Source: VRUE01 sp963814915
GTDB lineage: Bacteria > Actinomycetota > Thermoleophilia > Solirubrobacterales > 70-9
Length of the DNA stretch: 64,000 nt
Assembly (NCBI GenBank): GCA_963814915.1
Contig: CAWFEI010000016.1
Span: forward strand, 25,716 to 89,715
Reading direction: 5' to 3'
A program made the position numbers and the translations under genes. Below, one piece after another: positions 25,318 to 33,097 of this stretch. The notes under the pieces are model-generated. The model had not been told where the DNA came from, searched no databases, and saw only the letters and a list, made by a program, of their open reading frames with translations. Numbering within the stretch: position 1 is the stretch's first letter; the number at the start of each line of letters is the position of its first letter.

Positions 25318-26937
25318 ATGGCGACGGAGCCGCGGCAGAAGCCGCCGCAGGAGCGCGAGGCCGAGTTCAAGACGATGTCGGGGCAGCCGATCGCCCCGCT
25401 CTACGGCCCCGAGGTGGCGCCCGCCGACCCCGCGGAGTCGATCGGGCGGCCCGGGGAGTACCCGTTCACCCGCGGGCCGTACGAGTCGATGTACCGGGGG
25501 CGGCTGTGGACGATGCGCCAGTTCGCCGGCTTCGGCACGGTCGAGGAGACCAACGAGCGCTTCCACTACCTGCTCGACCATGGGCAGACGGGGCTCTCGA
25601 CCGCCTTCGACATGCCGACCCTTATGGGTTACGACTCCGACCACGAGCGCAGCCTCGGCGAGGTCGGCCGCGAGGGCGTCGCGGTCGACAGCCTCGACGA
25701 CATGGAGCAGCTCTTCGACGGCATCCCGCTGGGCGGGGTCACGACCTCGATGACGATCAACGCCCCGGCGGCGATCCTGCTCGCCTTCTACGTACTCGTC
25801 GGCGAGCAGCAGGGAGTGCCCCCCGACAAGCTCGGCGGCACGATCCAGACCGACATCCTCAAGGAGTACATCGCCCAGAAAGAGTGGTGCTTCCCGATCG
25901 AGCCGGCGATGCGCTTGGTCACCGACATGATCGAGTGGTGCTCGCGGGAGATGCCGCGCTGGCACCCGGTCTCGATCTCCGGGTACCACATCCGCGAGGC
26001 GGGCTCGACCGCCCAGCAGGAGCTCGCCTTCACGCTCAAGGACGGCTTCACCTACGTCGAGCGGGCGCTCGAGCGGGGCCTTGACGTCGACGACTTCGCT
26101 CCGCGCCTTTCCTTCTTCTTCAATGCCCACGTCGACTTCTTCGAGGAGATCGCCAAGTACCGTGCCGCGCGGCGCATCTGGGCGCGTGAGCTGCGCGAGA
26201 CATATGGCGCCAAGCGCGAGGAGTCGATGCGGCTTCGTTTCCACGCCCAGACGGCCGGGGTCTCGCTGACCGCCCAGCAGCCGCTCAACAACGTCGTCCG
26301 CACCTCGTTGGAGGCGCTGGCGGCGGTGCTCGGCGGGACCCAGTCGCTTCACACCAACTCCTTCGACGAGGCGTTGGCGCTGCCGACCGAGGAGGCCGTG
26401 CAGGTGGCGCTGCGCACACAGCAGGTGATCGCCTTCGAATCGGGCGTCGCCAACACGCCCGACCCGCTCGGCGGCTCCTGGTTCGTCGAGAAGCTGACCG
26501 ACGAGATGGAGGCGGCCGCCTACGGCTACTTCTCCCGCATCGAAGAGCTGGGCGGGATGGTCGAGGCGATCCGTCGTAACTTCCCCCAGCGCGAGATCGC
26601 CGATGCCTCCTTCGCCTACCAGCGCGAGGTCGACGAGCGGCGGCGGATCGTCGTCGGCGTCAACGACTTCGTCGCCGAGGACGAAGCGGAGACGTCGATC
26701 CTGCGCATCGACCCGGCGCTCGAACGCAAGCAGGCCGACCGCCTCGCCGCGACGCGCGCCCGCCGCGACGGCGCCGCGGTCGAGTCCGCTCTGGCCGAGC
26801 TCAAGCGGCTCGCGGCAACCGAGGCCAACCTGATGCCGCCGATCATCGAGGCCGCGCGTGCCCGCGCGACCGAGGGCGAGATGATCGCCACCCTGCAGGA
26901 GGTATTCGGGACGTATACCGAGAGCCCGGTCTTCTAG
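25318..26937 (+). CDS. icmA: B12-dependent acyl-CoA mutase large subunit, isobutyryl-CoA type
   Basis: A 539-residue substrate-binding subunit of the methylmalonyl-CoA mutase family without the B12 domain. Family marks include R-Q-F-A-G-F-G, S-T-A-F-D-M-P-T, T-I-Q-T-D-I-L-K-E and S-I-S-G-Y-H-I-R-E-A-G. Two residues decide the substrate in this family: Tyr89/Arg207 in methylmalonyl-CoA mutase, Phe80/Gln198 in isobutyryl-CoA mutase. Here they are Phe69 and Gln187, with the same spacing of 118. It should interconvert isobutyryl-CoA and n-butyryl-CoA with IcmB (28007) and MeaB (12080). The partner gene has been pushed away by the DUF559 cassette. Confidence 0.87.
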   Translation: MATEPRQKPPQEREAEFKTMSGQPIAPLYGPEVAPADPAESIGRPGEYPFTRGPYESMYRGRLWTMRQFAGFGTVEETNERFHYLLDHGQTGLSTAFDMPTLMGYDSDHERSLGEVGREGVAVDSLDDMEQLFDGIPLGGVTTSMTINAPAAILLAFYVLVGEQQGVPPDKLGGTIQTDILKEYIAQKEWCFPIEPAMRLVTDMIEWCSREMPRWHPVSISGYHIREAGSTAQQELAFTLKDGFTYVERALERGLDVDDFAPRLSFFFNAHVDFFEEIAKYRAARRIWARELRETYGAKREESMRLRFHAQTAGVSLTAQQPLNNVVRTSLEALAAVLGGTQSLHTNSFDEALALPTEEAVQVALRTQQVIAFESGVANTPDPLGGSWFVEKLTDEMEAAAYGYFSRIEELGGMVEAIRRNFPQREIADASFAYQREVDERRRIVVGVNDFVAEDEAETSILRIDPALERKQADRLAATRARRDGAAVESALAELKRLAATEANLMPPIIEAARARATEGEMIATLQEVFGTYTESPVF

Positions 26938-26960
26938 TGCCCCAACCGTGCCGTCCCGCT

Positions 26961-27005
26961 CCGCGAGTGGTCATTTGACCCACGCATACGGTGGTAAAGG
27001 GTTCA
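26961..27005. repeat. Cassette B direct repeat, left copy B1
   Basis: Forty-five bases identical to 27921-27965 except for one base, exactly 960 bp apart. Key parts on the plus strand are TGGTCATTTGACCCA and CGCATACGGTGGTAAAGGG, then TTCA. On the gene strand the first three bases of the repeat are the TGA stop of the DUF559 gene. The repeat also has an ATG at the start-codon offset, reading MRGSNDHSR before diverging. Confidence 0.93.
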
Positions 27006-27947
27006 TTCGTGTCGCTCGGCCGCCATGCGAGCGCGCCTGACCGTGCTGAGCAGGACGCGTCGCACGTGGGCTGGGTCGTGCTTGATCTGCCAGTGGGAGA
27101 AGCGCAGCGGCCACATGCCGGCGGCGAGATGGGACTGGTCGCGTTCCAGTCCCCGCCTCTGCTGCGAAGCCGTGCGGTGGTACTTGAGACCGTCGGTCTC
27201 CAGAGCGATTCTGAGATCCGGCCAGAAGAAATCGACTTCGTAGCCGTTGACCCAAGTCTTGGTTTCCGGCGCCGCTAGGCCGACGGAGCGTGCCAGAAGT
27301 CGCATCGCCTGCTCCAGCTCGGAGTCGCTGAGCCGGAAGGCGAGCGGGTCGAGGAGCTTCCGCAGAGGCTTGACGCCGGGTTGGCCGCGGTAGTCGTCGA
27401 GCGAGGCGTGCAGCACGTCCGCCCTCACCCGTTCGAGTTTGTCCGCCTCGTTGACCGCGCGCTCGAGTTGCATCGGCCTCAGCTGCGTCGCCTGGTCGAT
27501 CAGCGTGCGCACGGGCTTGGTGAGGGGAATGCCTTCGCGGACCGCGACTTCGCCGAGGATCCCCTCCTTGCGGCGGTGGACCCAGATTCCTGGATGCCGG
27601 CTACGGCATGCGGCAGGCACGGAGACCTCGATCGTGCCGTCGCGCTCTCGTCCGAATCCCCACAGCGCGGCGGCGCTTCCATGGCTCAGCAGGGCATCCG
27701 GTCCGCAGGCGAGCACCGCCGCCATCCAGCGCCCGTGTCTATCCAATAGCGGTCGCCCCACCGCATAGACGCCGCGCCACACCGGGTGGAGCCGCCCGGA
27801 GGCAATCCGCCGCTCGATCCGGCGCGGTGTGAGCCCCAGTTCCAGCAGCTGCCGGCGCGCGATTGCCCCGTGCTGCCGTCTTATCAGGGCCCAGATCGCG
27901 GCATGCTCGCCGAGCCCGTCCCGCGAATGGTCATTTGACCCACGCAT
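27003..27947 (-). CDS. AbiEi-like winged-helix + DUF559 (Vsr-like) nuclease, cassette B
   Basis: A 314-residue homologue of the protein at 5986-6900. The AbiEi-type winged helix (R-R-Q-H-G-A-I-A-R-R-Q-L-L-E-L-G-L-T, W-R-G-V-Y-A-V-G-R-P) is at about residues 20-75. The DUF559 domain at about 215-310 has Y-E-V-D-F-F-W-P-D-L-R-I-A-L-E-T-D-G, Y-H-R-T and L-R-F. The start ATG (27947) lies inside repeat B2 and the stop inside repeat B1, so the gene fills exactly the space between the direct repeats. It is antisense to the icm genes it separates. No toxin partner is present. DNA binding and cutting are inferred from the domains; the biological role is unknown. Confidence 0.83.
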   Translation of the reverse strand: MRGSNDHSRDGLGEHAAIWALIRRQHGAIARRQLLELGLTPRRIERRIASGRLHPVWRGVYAVGRPLLDRHGRWMAAVLACGPDALLSHGSAAALWGFGRERDGTIEVSVPAACRSRHPGIWVHRRKEGILGEVAVREGIPLTKPVRTLIDQATQLRPMQLERAVNEADKLERVRADVLHASLDDYRGQPGVKPLRKLLDPLAFRLSDSELEQAMRLLARSVGLAAPETKTWVNGYEVDFFWPDLRIALETDGLKYHRTASQQRRGLERDQSHLAAGMWPLRFSHWQIKHDPAHVRRVLLSTVRRARMAAERHE

Positions 27948-27965
27948 ACGGTGGTAAAGGGTTCA
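27921..27965. repeat. Cassette B direct repeat, right copy B2 (holds the start codon)
   Basis: Second copy of the 45-nt unit. On the gene strand the ATG (27947-27945) sits in the loop of CCAC-CGTATGC-GTGG, and a second small palindrome GGTCA-AA-TGACC follows, so nine codons of the gene belong to the repeat. Confidence 0.93.
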
Positions 27966-27967
27966 GC

Positions 27968-27996
27968 GGGGAGATTTCTCCCCCGTCGTCTAATCT
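27968..27996 (+). promoter_or_regulatory. Hairpin and -10 box in front of icmB
   Basis: GGGGAGA-TT-TCTCCCC (27968-27983) is a perfect 7-bp palindrome directly after repeat B2. TAATCT (27991-27996) lies ten bases before the icmB ATG and would give icmB its own, nearly leaderless transcript. The palindrome may be an operator. Confidence 0.45.
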
Positions 27997-28006
27997 CCCG
28001 GCCGCA

Positions 28007-28429
28007 ATGGAGGCAGCAATCGCCCGCAAGATCCGCGTCGTCGTCGCCAAGCCCGGCTTGGACGGGCACGACCGCGGCGCCAAGATCATCGCCCGGGCGC
28101 TGCGCGACGCCGGCATGGAGGTGATCTACACCGGCCTGCACCAGACGCCGGAGCAGATCGCCGAGACGGTGATCCAGGAGGACGCCGACGCGGTCGGCCT
28201 CTCAATCCTCTCCGGCGCCCACATGACGCTGGTGCCGCGGGTCGTCGAGCTGCTCAAGGCGCAGGGCGTCGAGGACGTCCTGGTCACGGTCGGGGGCACG
28301 ATTCCGGCCGAGGACATCCCGGAGCTGAAGGGCCTCGGGGTCGCCGCGGTGTTCACGCCGGGCTCGGGCACCGACGAGATCGTCGATTTCATCGAGAAGG
28401 GCGCCGCGGAGCGCCACGCAAACGAGTAG
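28007..28429 (+). CDS. icmB: B12-binding small subunit of the acyl-CoA mutase
   Basis: A 140-residue cobalamin-binding protein. K-P-G-L-D-G-H-D-R-G has the D-x-H-x2-G motif, with His21 as the lower cobalt ligand. L-S-I-L-S-G-A-H-M and V-G-G-T-I-P-A-E-D complete the nucleotide-loop pocket. It is the adenosylcobalamin subunit of the IcmA/IcmB heterotetramer. It lies 1,069 bp from icmA; taking away one 960-bp repeat-to-repeat unit leaves about 109 bp, a normal operon gap. Confidence 0.92.
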   Translation: MEAAIARKIRVVVAKPGLDGHDRGAKIIARALRDAGMEVIYTGLHQTPEQIAETVIQEDADAVGLSILSGAHMTLVPRVVELLKAQGVEDVLVTVGGTIPAEDIPELKGLGVAAVFTPGSGTDEIVDFIEKGAAERHANE

Positions 28430-28489
28430 AAACCGCAGCCCGAGTGACAAATCGCACGTATTCGAACTGCACATGTCCTGATGCATAGA

Positions 28490-28513
28490 TAGACTGATTG
28501 ACTGGTCAGTCAA
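28490..28513 (+). promoter_or_regulatory. etf operon promoter with TetR-type operator
   Basis: TTGACTGGTCAGTCAA (28498-28513) has perfect 7-bp arms around a GT centre, the size and form of operators bound by TetR-family fatty-acid regulators. It begins two bases after a TAGACT -10 box (28490-28495), so a bound repressor would cover the transcription start. A leader of about 45 nt with AAGGAGG follows. Confidence 0.6.
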
Positions 28514-28546
28514 CCAGCCTGAGCAATAGCCAAGGAGGCTTGAAAG

Positions 28547-29338
28547 TTGAAGATCTGCGTCCTGGTCAAGGAGGTTCCGGACGCCGCCGTCCAGAAGCGC
28601 ATCGACTCCGGAACGATGCGTTTGGACCGTAGCGGCGAGAAAAACCTCAACCCCTTCGACACCCATGCAATTGAGGCCGCCATGCAGATCAAGGAGGGCG
28701 GCGCGATACCGGTCGAGGAGGTCGTCGCGGTGACGATGGGCCCCGACTCCGCTGTCCGCGCCCTGCACAAGGCGGTGGCGCTCGGCGCCGACCGCTCGGT
28801 GCACCTCTCCGACGATGCGCTGGCCGGATCCGACGTCTGCGCCACCGGTTACTCGCTGGCGAAGGTGCTGGAGTCCGAGAGCCCGGACCTGGTCCTGCTG
28901 GGCCAGCAGTCCGATGACGGCGAGTGCTACACGATCGGCGCCGTCGTCGCCGACCATCTGCAGATGCCCTCGCTGACGCAGGTGATCAAGGTCGACGTTG
29001 CCGACGGCAAGCTGCGTTGCGAGCGCCAGGCCGAGTACGGCTACGACACGGTCGAGGTCGAGCTGCCGGCCGTGATCAGCGTCGGCGACGCGATCAACGA
29101 GCCGCGCTACCCGAGCCTGAAAGCCATCATGGGCGCGAAGAAGAAACCGCTCGACGGCAAGGCGACCGGCGACGTCGGCATCGACGGAGGCATGGTCGGC
29201 GAGGCCGGCTCGAAGACCAGCGTCCTGGCGCTCAACCCGCCTCCAGCCAAGGAAGCCGGGGAAATCATCGAGGACGAGGACACCAACGAGACGGTCGAAA
29301 AGATCGTCGCCTGGCTCGACGAGAGGAAGCTGATCTAG
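28547..29338 (+). CDS. etfB: Electron transfer flavoprotein beta subunit
   Basis: A 263-residue EtfB of standard length. K-E-V-P-D-A-A opens the chain, followed by N-P-F-D-T-H-A-I-E-A-A, L-G-Q-Q-S-D-D-G-E and L-P-A-V-I-S-V-G-D-A-I-N-E-P-R-Y-P-S-L, the family's nucleotide (AMP) site and signature. It is the small subunit of the heterodimer that takes electrons from acyl-CoA dehydrogenases. TTG 28547 was chosen because AAGGAGG lies nine bases upstream. The next gene begins one base after its stop. Confidence 0.93.
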   Translation: MKICVLVKEVPDAAVQKRIDSGTMRLDRSGEKNLNPFDTHAIEAAMQIKEGGAIPVEEVVAVTMGPDSAVRALHKAVALGADRSVHLSDDALAGSDVCATGYSLAKVLESESPDLVLLGQQSDDGECYTIGAVVADHLQMPSLTQVIKVDVADGKLRCERQAEYGYDTVEVELPAVISVGDAINEPRYPSLKAIMGAKKKPLDGKATGDVGIDGGMVGEAGSKTSVLALNPPPAKEAGEIIEDEDTNETVEKIVAWLDERKLI

Positions 29339-30313
29339 ATGGCAGGCATCCTGACTTACGCCCTCCACGACGACGAGGGCAACTTCAACAAGAACTCGCT
29401 CGGAGCAATCTCCGAGGCGGCCAAGCTGGCCGGCGAGATCGGCGGCGAGGCCGCCGCGCTGGTGGTCGGCGACATCGCCGACGACGCCTGCGCCTCGCTG
29501 GGCAACTGGGGCGCGGCCAAGATCTATCGGGCCAAGGGCGTGCCGGAGGGCCTGGCCCAGCCGATCGTCGACGCGATGGCCAAGGTGATCGAGGACGAGG
29601 GCTTCGGCTACGCGCTGTTCGGCGGCGGCCTGCTCGGCTTCGAGATCGGCGCCGGCCTGACCGCTCGGCTGAATGCCGGCGTGACGATGGAGGTCACCGC
29701 GGTCAAGGTGCAGGACGGCAAGCTGGTCGTCGAGCGCCCGATCCTGCAGGACTCCCAGGTCGCCGACGTCGGCTACGTCTCCGAGCCCGGCATCATCATC
29801 GGCCGCCTCAATGCCTTCGACGCCAACGAGAGCGGCGGCAGCGCCGAGGTGGTCGACATCGAGGTCGAGCTCTCGCCCTGGTCCTCCAAGGCGAAACTCG
29901 TCCAGCGCGGCGAGCAGCGCGGCGCCGACGTCAACATCGAGGATGCGGAGATCCTCGTCGGCGGCGGGCGCGGGCTCGGCGCGGCGGAGGGCTTCGAGCA
30001 GTGCGAGCAGCTGGCCGAGGCGATGGGCGGGGCGGTTGCCGCGACCCGCGCCGTGGTCGACGCGGGCTGGTACCCCTACGCGGCCCAGATCGGCCAGACC
30101 GGCAAGACGGTAGCCCCGAAGCTCTACCTGGCCGCCGGCATCTCCGGCGCGATCCAGCACAAGGTCGGGATGCAGAACTCGGAGAACATCCTCGCGATCA
30201 ACAAGGACCAGAACGCGCCGATCTTCGAGTTCTCCGATCTCGGCGTGGTCGGTGACCTGCACAAGATCGTCCCCAAGCTGACCGAAGCGATCAAGGCGAA
30301 GAAGGGCGGCTGA
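29339..30313 (+). CDS. etfA: Electron transfer flavoprotein alpha subunit
   Basis: A 324-residue EtfA. The C-terminal FAD domain contains G-G-G-R-G-L-G, A-T-R-A-V-V-D-A-G-W, Q-I-G-Q-T-G-K-T-V and Y-L-A-A-G-I-S-G-A-I-Q-H, the usual FAD-binding signature. It pairs with EtfB and hands electrons to the quinone oxidoreductase encoded next. Its ATG abuts the etfB stop, so translation is coupled. Confidence 0.94.
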   Translation: MAGILTYALHDDEGNFNKNSLGAISEAAKLAGEIGGEAAALVVGDIADDACASLGNWGAAKIYRAKGVPEGLAQPIVDAMAKVIEDEGFGYALFGGGLLGFEIGAGLTARLNAGVTMEVTAVKVQDGKLVVERPILQDSQVADVGYVSEPGIIIGRLNAFDANESGGSAEVVDIEVELSPWSSKAKLVQRGEQRGADVNIEDAEILVGGGRGLGAAEGFEQCEQLAEAMGGAVAATRAVVDAGWYPYAAQIGQTGKTVAPKLYLAAGISGAIQHKVGMQNSENILAINKDQNAPIFEFSDLGVVGDLHKIVPKLTEAIKAKKGG

Positions 30314-30347
30314 GCGCAGAGCTCGGCCGCAGCAAAGGAGCGTAGAG

Positions 30348-32054
30348 ATGCCTGCCGTAAAGCCCATCGATTTCCCGCCGCCGTTCGACTCAGCCGACGT
30401 GATCGGCCCGCCGACCGACCCGGTCGACGAGCGGATCGAGGTCGGCGTCGCGATCGTCGGCGGTGGGCCGGCGGGCCTCGCCTGCGCCAACAAATTGATG
30501 CAGCTGCTCGAGGACGAGCCGGAGCTGACCGAGAAGCTCGGTGAAGTCCCGGTCGCGGTGATCGAGAAGGGCAAAGTCGCCGGCGCGCACCTGCTCTCCG
30601 GCGCCAATGTCGACCCATCGGCGCTGACGCGGCTCTTTCCGGACATGGACCCGGCCGATTGGCCGCCGGTCTACCAGGAGGTGACCAAGGACGCGACCTA
30701 CTTCCTCACCTCGAAGACGGCGACGCCGCTGAAGCCGCCGCCGCCGAACTTCCGCAAAGAGGGGACCTACACGCTCTCGGTTTCCAAGCTGGGCCGCTTC
30801 CTCGCCGAGAAAGCCGAGGAAGCAGGCGTCTACATCCTCGCCGAGACGGCCGCCGACAAGCTGCTGGTCGAGGATCGGATCGTCAAGGGCGTCCGCTCGG
30901 GCGACCGCGGCCGCGGCAAGGACGGCGAAGAGCTGGGCAACTTCGAGCCCGGCTCCGACGTCGTCGCCAAGGCGACGGTGCTGGCCGAGGGGACGCTCGG
31001 CCACCTCACCTACGCCGCCTACGACTACTTCGACATGCACGGCTCCGACCCGCAGGCGTGGGAGCTCGGGGTGAAGGAGATCTGGGAGGTCCCCAAGCCG
31101 CTCGACCGGGTGATCCACACGCTCGGCTGGCCGCTGCGCTGGGGCCCGAAATACAAGGAGGCCGGCGGCAGCTTCATCTACCCGATGGGCGAGGACAAGG
31201 TCTGCTTCGGCCTGGTCGTCGGGCTCGATTACACCGACGCCACCTTCTCGGTCCACGATGCGGTGCAGCTGTTCAAGACCCACCCCTTCATCAAGAAGAT
31301 CCTCGAGGGAGGCAAGCGGGTCGGCTGGGGCGCGAAGACGATCCCATCGGGCGGCTACTGGGCGCTTCCGAAGCGCTTCTCGGTGCCCGGCATGCTCGTC
31401 GCCGGCGATGCCGCCGGGATGGTCAACATCGCCGAACTCGCCGGCGTCCACTACGCGATGCACGCCGGCATGTACGCGGCGGAAGCGATCGTCGAGTCGC
31501 TCAAGAAGGACATCGAGTCGGTCAACTTCGACTCCTACGACGAGGCGATCCGCGGCTCGGAGATCGAGAAGGACCTCTACCGCTCGCGCAACATGAAGCA
31601 GCCGCTCTCCAAGGGGCTGATCTTCGGCGGCATGATGGGCTCGGCGATGGTCGCCACCAAAGGCGCCTTCCCCGGCGGCCACTGGAAGGTCGAGGACAAC
31701 GCCGAGCCGGCGATGCATCTGGGCAAGGCCGGCGACAAGTACCCCAAGCCCGACAACGAGCTGACCTTCAACAAGCTCGACTCGGTCTTCCTCTCCGGCA
31801 ACGCGACCCGCGACGACGCGCCCAATCACGTGCGCATTCAGACCCGGGTCCCGAAGGAGATCGCGCAGACGTGGGTCTCGATGTGCCCGGCGCAGGTCTA
31901 CGAGATCCCCGAGGACCAGCTGGAGAACGGCGCCGGCGAGGTCGACGTCCACGTCACCGCCTCCAACTGCGTCCAGTGTGGGGCGATCACCGCCAAGGGT
32001 GGGCGCCTTACGTTGCCCGAGGGCGGCGACGGGCCGCTTTACCAGGAGACGTGA
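30348..32054 (+). CDS. ETF:quinone oxidoreductase with an incomplete cluster motif
   Basis: A 568-residue membrane-associated flavoprotein. The FAD site is I-V-G-G-G-P-A-G-L-A-C-A, and the quinone-binding part contains G-G-S-F-I-Y-P-M-G and L-A-G-V-H-Y-A-M-H-A-G. The C-terminal ferredoxin-like part normally has four cluster cysteines. Here Cys513, Cys541 and Cys544 are present, but the fourth position is Ile547 (N-C-V-Q-C-G-A-I). It should pass electrons from ETF to menaquinone, but may hold a 3Fe-4S cluster or none. An AAAGGAG Shine-Dalgarno precedes ATG 30348. It is the last gene of the etf operon. Confidence 0.9.
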   Translation: MPAVKPIDFPPPFDSADVIGPPTDPVDERIEVGVAIVGGGPAGLACANKLMQLLEDEPELTEKLGEVPVAVIEKGKVAGAHLLSGANVDPSALTRLFPDMDPADWPPVYQEVTKDATYFLTSKTATPLKPPPPNFRKEGTYTLSVSKLGRFLAEKAEEAGVYILAETAADKLLVEDRIVKGVRSGDRGRGKDGEELGNFEPGSDVVAKATVLAEGTLGHLTYAAYDYFDMHGSDPQAWELGVKEIWEVPKPLDRVIHTLGWPLRWGPKYKEAGGSFIYPMGEDKVCFGLVVGLDYTDATFSVHDAVQLFKTHPFIKKILEGGKRVGWGAKTIPSGGYWALPKRFSVPGMLVAGDAAGMVNIAELAGVHYAMHAGMYAAEAIVESLKKDIESVNFDSYDEAIRGSEIEKDLYRSRNMKQPLSKGLIFGGMMGSAMVATKGAFPGGHWKVEDNAEPAMHLGKAGDKYPKPDNELTFNKLDSVFLSGNATRDDAPNHVRIQTRVPKEIAQTWVSMCPAQVYEIPEDQLENGAGEVDVHVTASNCVQCGAITAKGGRLTLPEGGDGPLYQET

Positions 32055-32062
32055 AGGCTTGG

Positions 32063-32167
32063 GGAGGGCCGGGTGTCCCTCCCCATGAGGCCGTCGCGTA
32101 GCTGGGTCGCGGGCCAGGGTTCGATCGTCTGTCCGGGAGCCTCCTGGGGAGGGACACCCGGCCCTCC
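32063..32167. repeat. Inverted-repeat element family C, copy C1
   Basis: Arms 32063-32084 and 32146-32167 are a perfect 22-bp inverted repeat, extended by seven more bases with one mismatch. The interior carries CCGTCGCGTAGCTG, GGGTTCG and TGTCC followed by GAGCCTCC. Copy C2 at 39511-39615 shares these interior words while its arms differ but still pair. Confidence 0.87.
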
Positions 32168-32204
32168 TGCGGGACCCCTCGGATTCTCCGGATAGGGTCG
32201 GCGC

Positions 32205-33068
32205 GTGGTTGCCCTCGGCATCGTTGCGGCGGTTGGAGCTTCGTTGCTCTACAACACCTCGATCGCATTGCAGGCGCTCGAGGCGCGGGAGGTGCCTGGG
32301 GAGCACTCGCTGCGGCTCTCGTTGATCGGGAGGCTGGTTAGGAACAGGCGCTGGCTGGGGGCTACGGCGCTGGGGCTGCTCGGGTGGCCGCTGGAGATCG
32401 TGGCGCTGCTCTTGGCGCCGCTGACCGTGGTGCAGCCCTGCCTCGCCAGCGGCCTGGTCCTGCTGCTGTGGCTTGGTGTGACGCGGCTGGGGGAGACTCC
32501 CGGGGCGCGCGAGGGGCTGGCCGTGGCGGCGATTGTCGCCGGCGTGGGCGGGGTCGCCTGGGCGGCGCCGGAGCGGACCACCGACCATGCGGGCGGGGCG
32601 GCGATCGCGATTGCCCTTGTGCTGATCGCGATCCCGATCGCGCTGCCGTTTGTGCTGCGAAGGCGGGCGGGATCGATCGGGATGCTGATGGTGCTCGCCG
32701 CGGGTTGTGGATACGCCTGGACGGCGATCGCCAGCAAGCTGCTCACCGACGAGCTCGCGGCCGGGGCCGTCCTGGTCGGGGTCGCCTGGCTGGCCAGCGC
32801 CGCGGCCTCGGAGGGGCTCGCACTGCTGAGCGAGATGAGCGCTCTGCAGCTGCGCGCGGCGACCCGGGTCGCGCCGGCGATGTTCGCAGTGCAGGTGATC
32901 GTCCCGGTCCTGCTGGCGCCGCTGATCTTCGGCGAGGCGTGGGGAGACACTCCGCTGGGCGGCGTCGCCCTCGTCGCTTTCATGGCGCTGGCCGTCGCGG
33001 GCACGGTCCTGCTCGCCGGCTCGCGCACCGTCGGCGCCGTGATCGAGAGCGCACATTTAGATAATTGA
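32205..33068 (+). CDS. EamA/NIPA-like multi-helix membrane transporter
   Basis: A 287-residue protein with about nine hydrophobic helices and short loops. The first helix carries A-S-L-L-Y-N-T-S-I-A-L-Q-A-L-E-A-R, and later come L-A-P-L-T-V-V-Q-P and A-G-C-G-Y-A-W-T-A-I-A-S-K. The pattern fits the drug/metabolite transporter superfamily, NIPA-like branch; the substrate is unknown. GTG 32205 lies six bases after TAGGGT, and no Shine-Dalgarno is present. Confidence 0.75.
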   Translation: MVALGIVAAVGASLLYNTSIALQALEAREVPGEHSLRLSLIGRLVRNRRWLGATALGLLGWPLEIVALLLAPLTVVQPCLASGLVLLLWLGVTRLGETPGAREGLAVAAIVAGVGGVAWAAPERTTDHAGGAAIAIALVLIAIPIALPFVLRRRAGSIGMLMVLAAGCGYAWTAIASKLLTDELAAGAVLVGVAWLASAAASEGLALLSEMSALQLRAATRVAPAMFAVQVIVPVLLAPLIFGEAWGDTPLGGVALVAFMALAVAGTVLLAGSRTVGAVIESAHLDN

Positions 33069-33097
33069 CCGGATTCGCTGCTAGCCTGGCGGCGCTC

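Noticed and set aside
26961..27965. Conventional insertion sequence
   Set aside because: No transposase; the repeats are direct at the ends of the gene rather than terminal inverted repeats, and no short target-site duplication outside them was seen.
32100..32140. GGTTCGATC in element C1 resembles a tRNA T-loop
   Set aside because: No acceptor or anticodon stems can be formed around it, and the C2 copy changes the loop.
30390..33056. Very long minus-strand reading frame (about 888 codons) across the ETF:quinone oxidoreductase and transporter genes
   Set aside because: It is antisense to well-recognised genes and its translation is low-complexity (His/Arg/Asp/Gly-rich), as expected from high-GC codon shadows.
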